Below, in pieces: positions 19,931-29,496 of a DNA stretch of 64,000 nucleotides. The notes under the pieces are model-generated. The model saw only the letters and a list, made by a program, of their open reading frames with translations, searched no databases and was not told where the DNA came from. Positions within the stretch are counted from its first letter, which is position 1; every line of letters starts with the position of its first letter. The stretch comes from CAVSWT01 sp963777515 (lineage in GTDB: Bacteria; Bacteroidota; Ignavibacteria; Ignavibacteriales; Ignavibacteriaceae): NCBI GenBank assembly GCA_963777515.1, contig CAVZQU010000004.1, forward strand, positions 1-64,000, written 5' to 3'. The position numbers and the translations under genes were made by a program.

Positions 19931-20415
19931 GAAAAACAGCAATTGTCTGTTTAACTATTTCGCTTATCCGATTACTTACGGGCAGACTTAGATTTTCGAG
20001 AAAGTATTTGGATACTTCAATTAAAATGGAAAACGGAAAAAGGTTCAAAATATTTAGACATATAACAATGTATCCTTTAAATAAAATTAGTATAGATTGT
20101 GTTTTTATTGTCAATTTTAAATTTGCTCATCTATCTCATAAAGCAAATAAAATTGCATCAATTATTCCCATGCTAATGATTACCGGTTTTCCAGGCTTTG
20201 TTGCAAAGATTTATGCAGTAAATCCTGAAGACGGATATTGGCAGGGAATGTATCAATGGAAATCAATTAAACATCTTGAAGAATACAAAAAATCTTTCGT
20301 GTTTAGGATGATGAATAAGAGAGCAATCCAGGAAACTATTAAATCAGTTGAAATGACTAATCAGAATTTATTTGACATTATCGATGATAAAAAAGTTAAT
20401 ATATCATATACCTAA
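19927..20415 (+). CDS. Hypothetical protein, possible dimeric alpha/beta barrel (YdhR/monooxygenase-like)
   Basis: 162 residues overlapping the methyltransferase stop by 4 bases (translational coupling). An N-terminal hydrophobic stretch is followed by a basic segment. The C-terminal part, GFVAKIYAVNPEDGYWQGMYQWKSIKHLEEYKKS, resembles small antibiotic-monooxygenase-like/YdhR domains found next to MDR and DUF4386 genes. No catalytic residues can be assigned. Confidence 0.5.
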   Translation: MRKTAIVCLTISLIRLLTGRLRFSRKYLDTSIKMENGKRFKIFRHITMYPLNKISIDCVFIVNFKFAHLSHKANKIASIIPMLMITGFPGFVAKIYAVNPEDGYWQGMYQWKSIKHLEEYKKSFVFRMMNKRAIQETIKSVEMTNQNLFDIIDDKKVNISYT

Positions 20416-20446
20416 AAATTCAAGCAATAAAAAAATTAACCCTACT

Positions 20447-21166
20447 ATGACATTAGAAAGAAAATATAGTAAGAAATCTATAAACTCAAAAGATGGTATT
20501 GTTAGAGCTGCTGGATTAATATATATACTTATTATCGTAATTGGTGTTTTTAATTCAATTTTCATTAATTCCAAACTTATTATCAATGATAGTATAAATC
20601 TAACCGCTAATAACATTTTAGCAAATGAATTTCTATTTCGTTTTGGTATCGTCTGCGAATCAATTCTTTATGTTATGGTCATCATACTTTCAGTGTTACT
20701 TTATATAATTCTTAAAAGCGTGAATAGGAACCTCGCATTGCTTGCCATGGTTTTCAGAGTAAGCGAAGGCCTTTTGGGAATTACAACTGTGCTTGTTGGT
20801 TTTATTCTTCTGGGTCTATTGAATAATCAGGTTACGTCTATGGAAGAGATACAGTTGAGCTCTATGATTAGTGCTTTATTAAGTGCCCGCGCTAACGGAT
20901 TATATATAATTCTCTTATTGATAGGATTTGGGGGAACTTTATTTCTCTATTTATTTTATAAGTCCGTTTACATTCCTAAAACAATTTCTATTTGGGGCAT
21001 GTTCACTTATTTATCAATGCTTATTCTATCCTTAATAAGTATTCTCATTCCTGGTCTTCCCCCTTCGATTGAAATTGTTTTGTTTGGATTAGGTACCCTA
21101 TTTGAGTTAACAATAGGATTCTGGCTTTTATTTAAAGGTATTAACGTTCAAAAGATAGAAGAATAA
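20447..21166 (+). CDS. DUF4386 membrane protein (copy 1)
   Basis: About 239 residues from the start MTLERKYSKK; an open stretch upstream overlaps the preceding gene and is probably not translated. Six hydrophobic segments with the DUF4386 pattern: AAGLIYILIIVIGVFNS, NILANEFLFRFGIVCESILYVMVIILSVLLYIILKSVNRNLALLAMVFRVSEG, and a final GLPPSIEIVLFGLGTLFELTIGFWLLFKGIN. Function unknown. The same family recurs at 21207 and 27523, each time upstream of an MDR oxidoreductase. Confidence 0.8.
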   Translation: MTLERKYSKKSINSKDGIVRAAGLIYILIIVIGVFNSIFINSKLIINDSINLTANNILANEFLFRFGIVCESILYVMVIILSVLLYIILKSVNRNLALLAMVFRVSEGLLGITTVLVGFILLGLLNNQVTSMEEIQLSSMISALLSARANGLYIILLLIGFGGTLFLYLFYKSVYIPKTISIWGMFTYLSMLILSLISILIPGLPPSIEIVLFGLGTLFELTIGFWLLFKGINVQKIEE

Positions 21167-21206
21167 TCAAGTGACAACTTTTAAACTTAATGATAACTAA
21201 TAAAAG

Positions 21207-21869
21207 ATGAATTCATATAGAAAGACCGCAATAATTGTTGGTACATTATTTCTGACTGCGATGATAGCAAGTTTGTTAGGCGGGGGCTTGCTGGAATCCA
21301 TTCTCAATAATCCCGATTATCTAAAAAATATTTCTGAAAATACAAGTACAACAATTACGGGTGTGATACTTGAACTAATTAACGGTGTGGCAGTTATTGG
21401 TATTGCGGCTATGCTATTTCCAATTTTAAGAAAGCAAAATGAAAGTATGGCTCTTGGGTATGTAGGTTTCAGGTTTATTGAAGCCATTTTTTGCATTGTC
21501 AGCGCAGCTATTCCGTTGTTGCTTATAAAATTAGGCGGGACATATTTAAATGCTGGAGTATTTGAAAATTCAGATTATAATATTTTAGGAAAACTTTTAA
21601 TTGAAACTCGTTCTGTTTTAGCAGAAATTTTAATTCCTCTCTTCTTCGGTCTTGGTGCTCTTTTGTTTTACAACTTATTGTATAAATCTAAAATAATTCC
21701 AGGGTTCATTTCAGCATGGGGATTTATAGGAGGAGTATTGATATTAATTTTAATTTTTATCAAGCCTGGTATGATTGTAAATATAGTCTTTGTTCTTCCT
21801 ATTATTTTAAATGAAATATTTCTCGGCATTTGGTTGATAGTTAAAGGATTCAATCCATTTGCTTCTTAA
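21207..21869 (+). CDS. DUF4386 membrane protein (copy 2, divergent)
   Basis: 220 residues, about six transmembrane segments. The same layout as its neighbour but diverged: KTAIIVGTLFLTAMIASLLGG, NGVAVIGIAAMLFPILRKQNESMALGYVGFRFIEA, ILNEIFLGIWLIVKGFNPF. It lies 40 bases after copy 1 and 66 bases before the MDR oxidoreductase, so a co-transcribed trio is likely. Role unknown. Confidence 0.8.
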   Translation: MNSYRKTAIIVGTLFLTAMIASLLGGGLLESILNNPDYLKNISENTSTTITGVILELINGVAVIGIAAMLFPILRKQNESMALGYVGFRFIEAIFCIVSAAIPLLLIKLGGTYLNAGVFENSDYNILGKLLIETRSVLAEILIPLFFGLGALLFYNLLYKSKIIPGFISAWGFIGGVLILILIFIKPGMIVNIVFVLPIILNEIFLGIWLIVKGFNPFAS

Positions 21870-21935
21870 TAAAATGGGCATATAAAAAGTTCACATAATA
21901 AAAAGTCCAAATAATTGAAAATTGGAGTATTAGTA

Positions 21936-22904
21936 ATGAAAGCCGTTATTTATGAAAAATATGGACCGCCAGAAGTCCTTAAAATTAAGGAAGTAGTAAA
22001 ACCAACTCCAAAAAACAATGAATTATTGATAAAAGTATTTGCAGCAGCAGTTACAATAGGAGATTTAAGATTAAGAAAAGCTGATCCTTTTATTGCAAGA
22101 TTTTTTAATGGACTCATAAAACCAAAAAAGAAAATACTAGGAATGAATTTTTCGGGAAATGTTGAGGCAGTTGGTAAAAACGTAAAACAATTCAAGCAAG
22201 GAGATAAGGTTTTCGGATCAACCGTTTTTGAATTCGGATGCTACGCCGAATATTTAACTATCCCGGAAGAAGGTGTTGTTACTATAATGCCGTTTAATAT
22301 TTCTTATGAGGAAGCCGCTGCCATTCCATTTGGAACTCTTACATCTTTGCATTTTTTAAGAAAAGGAAATATTAAGAGCGGACAAAAAGTGCTTATTTAC
22401 GGAGCTTCAGGAAGTTTAGGTGTTGCTGCCGTGCAGCTTGCAAAATATTTTGATGCAGAAGTAACCGGAATTTGCAGTACAACAAATTTGGAGCTTGTAA
22501 AATCTTTAGGGGCAGACCATGTTATTGATTATACAAAAGAGAATTTCGCAGATCAAAATCAAGCTTATGATATAATCTATGATACAGTGGGCAAAATACC
22601 TTTTTTCGATTGTCTAAGGAAGCTAAATGAAAAAGGAATATTTCTTAATGCCGTTCACATTCCTCCATTTTCGTTATTTAAAAATTTGTGGATTTATTTA
22701 ACCAGCAGAAAAAAGATAATCGGCGGAATATCTGCTGAGCGTAAAGAAGGTTTAGATTTTATTAAAAAAATCATTGAGGAAGGTAAGTATAAATCCATCA
22801 TTGATAAAACATATCCCTTAGAACAAGTAGTTGAGGCACATCGCTATGTTGAGAAAGGGCATAAGAGAGGAAATGTAGCTGTAAACTTGGGAAATACAGC
22901 GTAG
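21936..22904 (+). CDS. NAD(P)-dependent MDR oxidoreductase (quinone-reductase-like, zinc-less)
   Basis: 322 residues from MKAVIYEKYGPPEVL; the chosen ATG has GGAG 9 bases upstream and matches the paralogue at 28231. It has a GroES-like N-terminus (GMNFSGNVEAVGKNVKQFKQGDKVFG) and a Rossmann domain (GQKVLIYGASGSLGVAAVQLAKYFDAEVTGICS, LGADHVIDYTKE). There is no structural-zinc Cys cluster, as in quinone oxidoreductases. It reduces quinones or enals with NAD(P)H by family; the exact substrate is unknown. About 45% of residues match the second copy by eye. Confidence 0.85.
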   Translation: MKAVIYEKYGPPEVLKIKEVVKPTPKNNELLIKVFAAAVTIGDLRLRKADPFIARFFNGLIKPKKKILGMNFSGNVEAVGKNVKQFKQGDKVFGSTVFEFGCYAEYLTIPEEGVVTIMPFNISYEEAAAIPFGTLTSLHFLRKGNIKSGQKVLIYGASGSLGVAAVQLAKYFDAEVTGICSTTNLELVKSLGADHVIDYTKENFADQNQAYDIIYDTVGKIPFFDCLRKLNEKGIFLNAVHIPPFSLFKNLWIYLTSRKKIIGGISAERKEGLDFIKKIIEEGKYKSIIDKTYPLEQVVEAHRYVEKGHKRGNVAVNLGNTA

Positions 22905-24496
22905 AAATAAGAAGTATGTCTATATAGACAGAATCCAATAGTTATTATTTAAGGCTGGTACTGTTTATAATCAGGCCAAAAGATTATTTGGTCTTTTCAA
23001 ATAATAATAAAGTAGCATGCTTGTTATCGAAATTTGTATTTATCATAATATTCCAGATTGAAAACAGTAAAAATTTTGTTATATATAAGTAACTTATTTG
23101 GATTAAACTTATCTTTGCCAACTTATTTTGAAGAGCAAGATATTCTTATTATGTTAAATAGATCTAAAGTTTAATTATCTATTTAATGATTAATTTAACT
23201 CAAAGGGAGAAATAAAATGTTAAGATATATTTTTACCGTTTTAATATTTATTCGCTATTTCTACTATAAAGATGTAATCGGAAAATCCGGTTTCTCTTCA
23301 ACTTCAATTTGAACTCAAGCCGGGTATCATCAAATCAAAATATTGAATTCATTTTAAGCTTAAATTATAGTTTATTCCACAATAAACAGTATGTCACTAT
23401 TTCCTGTTAAACTTAACTGCACTCCAAAATCTCCAAATTCAAGATTAGGAATTTTTATTGGAGAGGCATACAACTATAATATTAATAAAGGAATAATAGC
23501 TTTCTTAGGAACTAAAGTAGGACTTTCAATGACAAATGGGTTCAATCATATAACAATACAGAAGGATCTTCCTCCTATAGAATTGGATAGGTAACAAGTT
23601 TAGAATTAAAATTTATGTGTTTTACAATTAAAAATCGATGATTCGACTCTAAATGACAAATTTTAAAAGTATGATTTTAAAAATAAAATTTATAACGGTA
23701 TGAAGCTCCTAAATAACATACCGGTTCGTTTATCCTTCAAGGAAATATTATATAAGTGGAGTGATATAATGATTTATCCTAAATCTGGTCTTCAAGATTT
23801 ATAAAATACATATTCAGTAATTTATTATCATCCTTTTGAAGTTCTGGTGAGCTTGAAAAATGATATTACAAAATAATCATTCCCTCTAGGTTTGAAATAT
23901 GGTACATTGCGATATTATATTCAGGAGGTTACTTACAATTTAAAAATATGTTATTTTGCGATAGTTCATCACTTCAAATAGAACGAATGGTACAATATTC
24001 TGTTGGCAATTGATTCAACTACGATATCAGTGATAGCTGAAAATTGATAAATATGGATCGGGATACTTATGAGTTAGATTATATATCTTAACGGATTGAC
24101 ACTTCTCAGCAACACAAAATAAATTTATTATAATTTGGATTTAAAATATGAAGGAACTTTTCCTTTTGATTACCCAAAATGGAGCTTCTATAATCTAGCA
24201 ATTAACAAACGATAGTATTATATATTGTAATACTTATGCCGAAATAGGGAGATATATCCTCATTTTTGATAAAGTAAAAGCTATATGAATTCCTCTTTCG
24301 CTTCCAACTAAATATTGTGATGCGATTTCAATTTTGGGGGATAATTAAAATGTTTTTTTCTGGCGATGGGTGCAGGGTTTTATAAAATATGGAACTGTCT
24401 TTGAATTTACCTGCGAATTAAATAATTTATTTTATGTTCCAGGGAAGTAAATATTTGCATAAATGAATTGTAATTTAATAAGCGAAGCCATTGTGA
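22905..24496. other. 1.6 kb without an intact gene; decayed sequence
   Basis: No uninterrupted gene is visible on either strand. The left part holds a decayed beta-barrel-like gene (listed separately). From about 23640 to 24490 only short fragments with frequent stops in all frames are seen, and base composition becomes very AT-rich. Isolated SD-ATG pairs remain. Best read as a graveyard of one or two former genes between two functional modules. Confidence 0.55.
23217..23640 (+). pseudogene. Remnant of a secreted/outer-membrane protein
   Basis: An ATG with AGGGAGA upstream opens a hydrophobic start (LRYIFTVLIF). Frames must then be switched several times: SLQLQFELKPGIIKSKY, then IEFILSLNYSLFHNKQYVTIS, then VKLNCTPKSPNSRLGIFIGEA, then IIAFLGTKVGLSMTNGFNHI, then RVTSLELKF. 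Alternating strands look like a beta-barrel. With at least three shifts and stops within 400 bases it is not functional as written. Confidence 0.45.
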
Positions 24497-25345
24497 ATTA
24501 AAATAAAAGGCATAATAAAATTAATACGTTTTGAACTCCCCTTCTCTGCCGGAGTTTGTGTTGTGATGGGGCAACTATTAGCTCTTGGAAAATTTGCACC
24601 TATCTTAATAATCATCAGCGGTTTTACCTCTGTATTTTTAATATCTGCTTCCATATTGGTCTTAAATGATTACTTCGATGTTGAAACAGATAGAATAAAT
24701 GCTCCATCACCGCCCAATACCCTCAAATCTTGTTGCACCAAATGAAGCTTTGTTCTTTTCAATCTTTTTAATGTTAACCGGACTTTCACTTAGTTATTTG
24801 ATAAGCGTAACTGTATTAATAATTTCAATTGTCATTATAGTATAATAGGATTTCTCTATAACCGTTATTTTAAGAAAAGCGGATTGCCAGGAAATTTAAT
24901 GGTTAGCTTTTCTGTCGGAATGACTTTCATTTACGGCGGTGCAACAGTTGGAATGCCGTTCGAAAAATCTGTGATGCTTTTTTCTTTGATTGCAGCGTTG
25001 ATAGATCTAGGAGAAGAAATTGCTGCTGATGCAATGGACATTAAAGGCGATATGTTAATAGATTCAAATTCCATTGCAATTAAATATGGTAAACTAGTTG
25101 CTCTTAAAATAAGCAGCAGCATTTTCTTTCTTGTAATCATTTTATCAGTTGTGCCATTTATTATGAAATGGTTTTCGATAATTTATTTAATCCCAATTGG
25201 GATAATGGATTTATCAATTGCATATTCAACAATCAAGTTGACCAATTCAAAAGAAAATGAAGGAAGAAAATTTATCCGTTGGGTTTATTTAGGTGCAACA
25301 TTTGGATTAATTGTATTTATAATAATGAAGCTTACCGGAGTTTAA
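24497..25345 (+). pseudogene. UbiA-family prenyltransferase remnant, two frameshifts and no clear start
   Basis: Joining frames gives KGIIKLIRFELPFSAGVCVVMGQ, then VLNDYFDVETDRINAP / HRPIPSNLVAPNEALFFSIF (the NDxxDxxxD prenyl-diphosphate site), then IIGFLYNRYFKKSGLPGN, and the second aspartate site AADAMDIKGDMLIDSNSIAIKYG. Shifts lie near 24713 and 24842. A TGA just precedes the first codons, with no ATG in place. UbiA proteins attach prenyl chains to aromatic or glycerol acceptors in the membrane. The motifs survive but the gene is broken at the 5' end too. Confidence 0.75.
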
Positions 25346-25452
25346 TCCCGGCCAAAAGATTATTTTTTTTCTTTAAAATCTCTACCCGTTATTTATAATA
25401 TTATTATCTTACTTTTAAGTTTCCTCTAATTTATAATAACAAAAGTAAAAAG

Positions 25453-27342
25453 ATGAAATATCTATTAATATTCATTAGTCTATTATTTTCTTTTAATATT
25501 ATAGTCTCAGCTCAAAGTGAATTATACATGCCGTTAGAATTTCAAAAAGCTTATCAAAATAAAACCAGGTCATTTGACGGCAAACCGGGTGAAAATTACT
25601 GGCAGAATTATGCAAGATATTTTATTGATGTAGAAATAACACCGGGAACATGGTTAATCACTGGTCATGAGAAAGTAATATACATTAATAACAGTAATGA
25701 CAGTCTTCATAACATCATTATTAAAACTTATATTGATCACTATAAAAAAGGTGGGGCAAGAGACAGGCCCGTTCCTGTTGAAGATTTAACAGACGGTATG
25801 ATTATGAACAATCTTAAAATTGACGGTAATGATATTGATTTAAAAAACAAAGATTCTGTAAAAATATATTCTACATTATATGATGTAAAACTTTCAAAGC
25901 CTATTCCTCCGCATGATTCTGTTTTAATGTCTGTTGATTGGAAAACACAATTGCCATTAGTTTATGAAAATAGAATAGGCGCTTATGACAGCACAACCGC
26001 ATTTATGGGCTATTTTTATCCAAGGATAGGGGTTTATGACGATATAGATGGCTGGGATCGTTATGAATTTTTAGGCATACAAGAATTTTATCGTGATTAT
26101 TCAGATTATAATGTAAGTATAAAACTTCCTTCTAATTATATAATCTGGGCGACAGGTGAACTGCAAAACAAAACAGAAGTTTATCCCAAAAATATTTTAG
26201 ATAAATTAAATGAATTAAAAACAAATTCCGGTAAAGCAATCATTCATGGAAAGGGTAAATATTCGGAACCAAATGGAAAATTTAAAACCTGGAAATTTAA
26301 AGCAAAAAATGTAGAAGAATTTGCAGGCGGTATTAGCGATAACTTTAGATGGGAAGCCTCTGATGTTAAAGTAGGAAATGAAATAAAAAATTCTAACTTA
26401 GTGTACGATCCTAAAGATTCCATCAAATTAAAAAGGCTTTTAGCTTTTCAAGATTCTGCCATCATTTATTATTCAAAAATTCTTCCGGGTATTGAATATC
26501 CTTATCCTAAGTTTACAACTTTTATGGGAGTAACTATACCTGATGGAATGGAATATCCGATGATTGCCAATAACGGTATGGATACAACCAAATATAATGA
26601 GTATGATTATATCTCTACAGATGTTCATGAAATGGCGCACATGTATTTCCCTTATTACGTCGGAATAAATGAAGTAAAATATTCCTGGATGGAAGAAGGA
26701 ATGGCTGAGTTCTTAGAAATGAAAATGATGAGACACCTCTATAAAGATTCTTCTTCCAGCAAAGATTTTTTAAAACGTATTGTCAGCCGCTATACTCCAA
26801 GTGCTGGTAAAGAATGGGAAACCCCGTTGATCGCACCATCAAATCATCTGATCTATGGTTATATGCAATCTACTCAATCCTATTTCAAACCGGCAGTAAT
26901 GTATAATATTCTTATGGATATGCTGGGAGAAAAACAATTCCTAAATTGTTATCAAACTTATATTAAAAGATGGGCTGGCAAACATCCTATTCCGTATGAT
27001 TTTATTTTTACCTTTAATCAAGTTAGCAAACAAAACTTAGACTGGTTCTGGAAGCCGTGGATATTTGATTTTGGATATCCCGATCTTTCAATAAAAGGAT
27101 TAAATGATGATGAAATAACTATAGATAAAATAGGCAAACTGCCTGTCCCTTTAGATTTAAAGCTTACATATAAAGATGGAAAAGAAATTTTAATTCATAA
27201 AACTGCTGCAATATGGTCGTCAGGGAATAAAAGTTATACTGTTAAAATAGACAATTCAAGTGAATTGGTTTCCGCAGAATTAGTGACTGATAAAATTCCT
27301 GATGTAGATAAAACAAATAATATTTTAAAGATTCATAATTGA
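25453..27342 (+). CDS. Secreted M1-family (gluzincin) metallopeptidase
   Basis: 629 residues with a signal peptide (LLFSFNIIVSAQ). The zinc site is explicit: STDVHEMAHMYFPYY (HExxH), then WMEEGMAEFLE with the third ligand Glu. Upstream, GVTIPDGMEYPMIANNG is a variant of the exopeptidase GxMEN region. The N-terminal ~250 residues are the usual beta-rich domain; the C-terminal part after FWKPWIFDFGYPDLSIKG is a beta domain. It probably acts in the periplasm or outside the cell on peptides. There is no T9SS tail. A single-gene unit. Confidence 0.88.
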   Translation: MKYLLIFISLLFSFNIIVSAQSELYMPLEFQKAYQNKTRSFDGKPGENYWQNYARYFIDVEITPGTWLITGHEKVIYINNSNDSLHNIIIKTYIDHYKKGGARDRPVPVEDLTDGMIMNNLKIDGNDIDLKNKDSVKIYSTLYDVKLSKPIPPHDSVLMSVDWKTQLPLVYENRIGAYDSTTAFMGYFYPRIGVYDDIDGWDRYEFLGIQEFYRDYSDYNVSIKLPSNYIIWATGELQNKTEVYPKNILDKLNELKTNSGKAIIHGKGKYSEPNGKFKTWKFKAKNVEEFAGGISDNFRWEASDVKVGNEIKNSNLVYDPKDSIKLKRLLAFQDSAIIYYSKILPGIEYPYPKFTTFMGVTIPDGMEYPMIANNGMDTTKYNEYDYISTDVHEMAHMYFPYYVGINEVKYSWMEEGMAEFLEMKMMRHLYKDSSSSKDFLKRIVSRYTPSAGKEWETPLIAPSNHLIYGYMQSTQSYFKPAVMYNILMDMLGEKQFLNCYQTYIKRWAGKHPIPYDFIFTFNQVSKQNLDWFWKPWIFDFGYPDLSIKGLNDDEITIDKIGKLPVPLDLKLTYKDGKEILIHKTAAIWSSGNKSYTVKIDNSSELVSAELVTDKIPDVDKTNNILKIHN

Positions 27343-27522
27343 ATTTAAATAAACTAAAAATATAGCGGAGTTTAAATTTATGTATTAACTCAAGAGGGCT
27401 TATACTATTAACAAAAGTATACTCAATTCTTTAGCTCTACCCTACAGCCCTCATTTTAATTATTTAATTATTGTTGACTAAAATCTTTTAATAATTTTTA
27501 ATTAATATTTAAAGGGAAAACA

Positions 27523-28230
27523 ATGAATCAAACTAAAATGACAGTTAGAATAGCCGGATATAGTTATTTGTTGATTTTCTTATTCGGTTTCTTTGCCAAT
27601 TTTTTTGTAATTGAGTCTTTGATTATCCCCGGGAACGCTGCAACAACTACAAGAAATATTATTTCTAACGAATTTCTTTATCGAATAGGTATTTTCAGTT
27701 TTGTGCTGATGGTTATACTTGATGCATTAGTTGCCTGGGCGCTTTATATTTTACTTAAACCGGTAAACAAAAATATATCATTACTTGCGGCATGGCTTAG
27801 AGTAATAAACTGCTCTATCTTTGGAATTGCATTATACAGTTTAATTAATGTTTTGCATTTAATAAGCAGTGCAGAATATTTAGCTGCAATTGAAATAAGC
27901 TGGATTGAATCACAAATTATGCTTTCTATAAATTCATTTAATAGTGCCTGGCTTATTGGCTTAGTTTTCTTTGGCGTACATTTATCTGTGCTTGGTTATT
28001 TGATTTATAAATCCGGCTACATTCCCAAAATTCTTGGGATATTGCTGGTAATCGCATCACTTGGGTATCTCATCGACAGCTTTGCTAATTTTCTTTTTTC
28101 AAATTATAATGATTACAAAAATATTTTTACTCTCGTTGTTGTAGTTCCAGGAATTATTGGGGAATTGTCTTTAACTCTTTGGCTGTTATTTAAAGGCACT
28201 AAAATGATTCAATTAAAAAGTGAGCTATAA
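27523..28230 (+). CDS. DUF4386 membrane protein (copy 3)
   Basis: 235 residues, six hydrophobic segments, DUF4386 signature layout: RIAGYSYLLIFLFGFFANFFVIESLI, IISNEFLYRIGIFSFVLMVILDALVAWALYILLKPVNKNISLLAAWLRVIN, and VVVVPGIIGELSLTLWLLFKGTKM. AAAGGGAA precedes the ATG. Its stop (ends 28230) directly abuts the ATG of the MDR oxidoreductase at 28231, so the two are co-translated. Confidence 0.85.
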   Translation: MNQTKMTVRIAGYSYLLIFLFGFFANFFVIESLIIPGNAATTTRNIISNEFLYRIGIFSFVLMVILDALVAWALYILLKPVNKNISLLAAWLRVINCSIFGIALYSLINVLHLISSAEYLAAIEISWIESQIMLSINSFNSAWLIGLVFFGVHLSVLGYLIYKSGYIPKILGILLVIASLGYLIDSFANFLFSNYNDYKNIFTLVVVVPGIIGELSLTLWLLFKGTKMIQLKSEL

Positions 28231-29211
28231 ATGAAAGCAATTATTTATGAAAAATACGGCTCGCCTGATGTTCTTCATATTAAGGAAGTTGAAAAACCTT
28301 ATCCAAAGGACAATGAAGTTCTTATAAAAATTTTTGCTACAACTGTCTCTGCTGTCGATTCAATTTTTAGAAATGGCAACTCATTCTTTGCTAGAATGGC
28401 TACAGGTATTTTAAAACCCAAAAACAAAATCCTCGGCACCGAATTCTCCGGTGTAGTTGAAGCAATTGGAAAAGAAGTAAAACTATTTAAACCCGGCGAT
28501 AAAGTATTTGGTGACAGCAGCAACATAAGCAGCACACATGCAGAGCATATTTGTTTAAAAGAAGAAGAACCAATCGCAGCAATTCCGCCAAATCTTTCAT
28601 TTGAAGAAGCCGCTTCTATTCCATACGGCACTTTAACCGCTTTACCATTTTTACGAGATAACGGAAAAATAAAAGCCGGACAAAAAATTCTTATTATAGG
28701 AGCTTCAGGTTCAGTGGGAACATATGCTGTGCAAATTGCAAAACATTATGGAGCGAATGTTACAGGAGTTTGCAGCACCGCAAATATTGAATTAGTAAAA
28801 TCACTCGGTGCTGATAAAGTTATTGATTATACAAAAGAAGATTTTTCAAAATCCGGTGAGAAATATAATATTATATTCGATACAGTCGGAAAGAGCTCAT
28901 TTAATAAATGTAAAAACTCTTTATCTGAAAAAGGAATTTATCTTACCACATATATTTCAATGCAAATTCTGATGCAAATGTTACTTACTTCAAAATCAAA
29001 GAAAAAAGCAGCGATAGCTTTTACTGGTATGAGATCAAATACAGATAGAGCAAAAGATCTTTTATATGTAAAAGACCTAATAGAAAAAGGAAAAATTAAA
29101 CCGGTAATAGATAAATATTATTCCTTTGATCAATTTGCAGAAGCACATGCTTACGTTGATAAAGGACATAAAAAGGGAAATGTGGTAATAAAGGTATTTG
29201 AGGGTTATTAA
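28231..29211 (+). CDS. NAD(P)-dependent MDR oxidoreductase (second copy)
   Basis: 326 residues, paralogous to the enzyme at 21936: MKAIIYEKYGSPDVLHIKEVEKP, GTEFSGVVEAIGKEVKLFKPGDKVFG, GQKILIIGASGSVGTYAVQIAKHYGANVTGVCSTANIELVKSLGADKVIDYTKEDF. It has the Rossmann nucleotide site but no zinc ligands. Immediate contact with the DUF4386 gene suggests the membrane protein and the reductase work together, perhaps passing electrons to or from a membrane-soluble substrate; that link is inference. Confidence 0.85.
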   Translation: MKAIIYEKYGSPDVLHIKEVEKPYPKDNEVLIKIFATTVSAVDSIFRNGNSFFARMATGILKPKNKILGTEFSGVVEAIGKEVKLFKPGDKVFGDSSNISSTHAEHICLKEEEPIAAIPPNLSFEEAASIPYGTLTALPFLRDNGKIKAGQKILIIGASGSVGTYAVQIAKHYGANVTGVCSTANIELVKSLGADKVIDYTKEDFSKSGEKYNIIFDTVGKSSFNKCKNSLSEKGIYLTTYISMQILMQMLLTSKSKKKAAIAFTGMRSNTDRAKDLLYVKDLIEKGKIKPVIDKYYSFDQFAEAHAYVDKGHKKGNVVIKVFEGY

Positions 29212-29496
29212 AAGTGTAGATATTTCTTCTTGACTAAATAAACTAAATTAATAATTTGATGGAAGTTCAATAAATTTTGTTGTCTTTCAACTGCATTACC
29301 TTTTTAAATTAGTAAACTATCTAAAAGTGAATCAGGTTTGTAACTATTTTAATCGAAATTAATTAATCAATTATTTACATTTTTTTAAATGAATAAAGAA
29401 ATGTTTTTCTAAAACAAAACTGCTTTTTTAACTCCAACTTTTTCAAATCCATTTATTAAAAAAATAATTATTAAATTTTATCATGAAATTAAGTTT

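Noticed and set aside
22905..24496. Short open frames in the decayed region as real small genes
   Set aside because: They overlap with stops in all frames around them, show no consistent start signals and read as pieces of a larger former gene.
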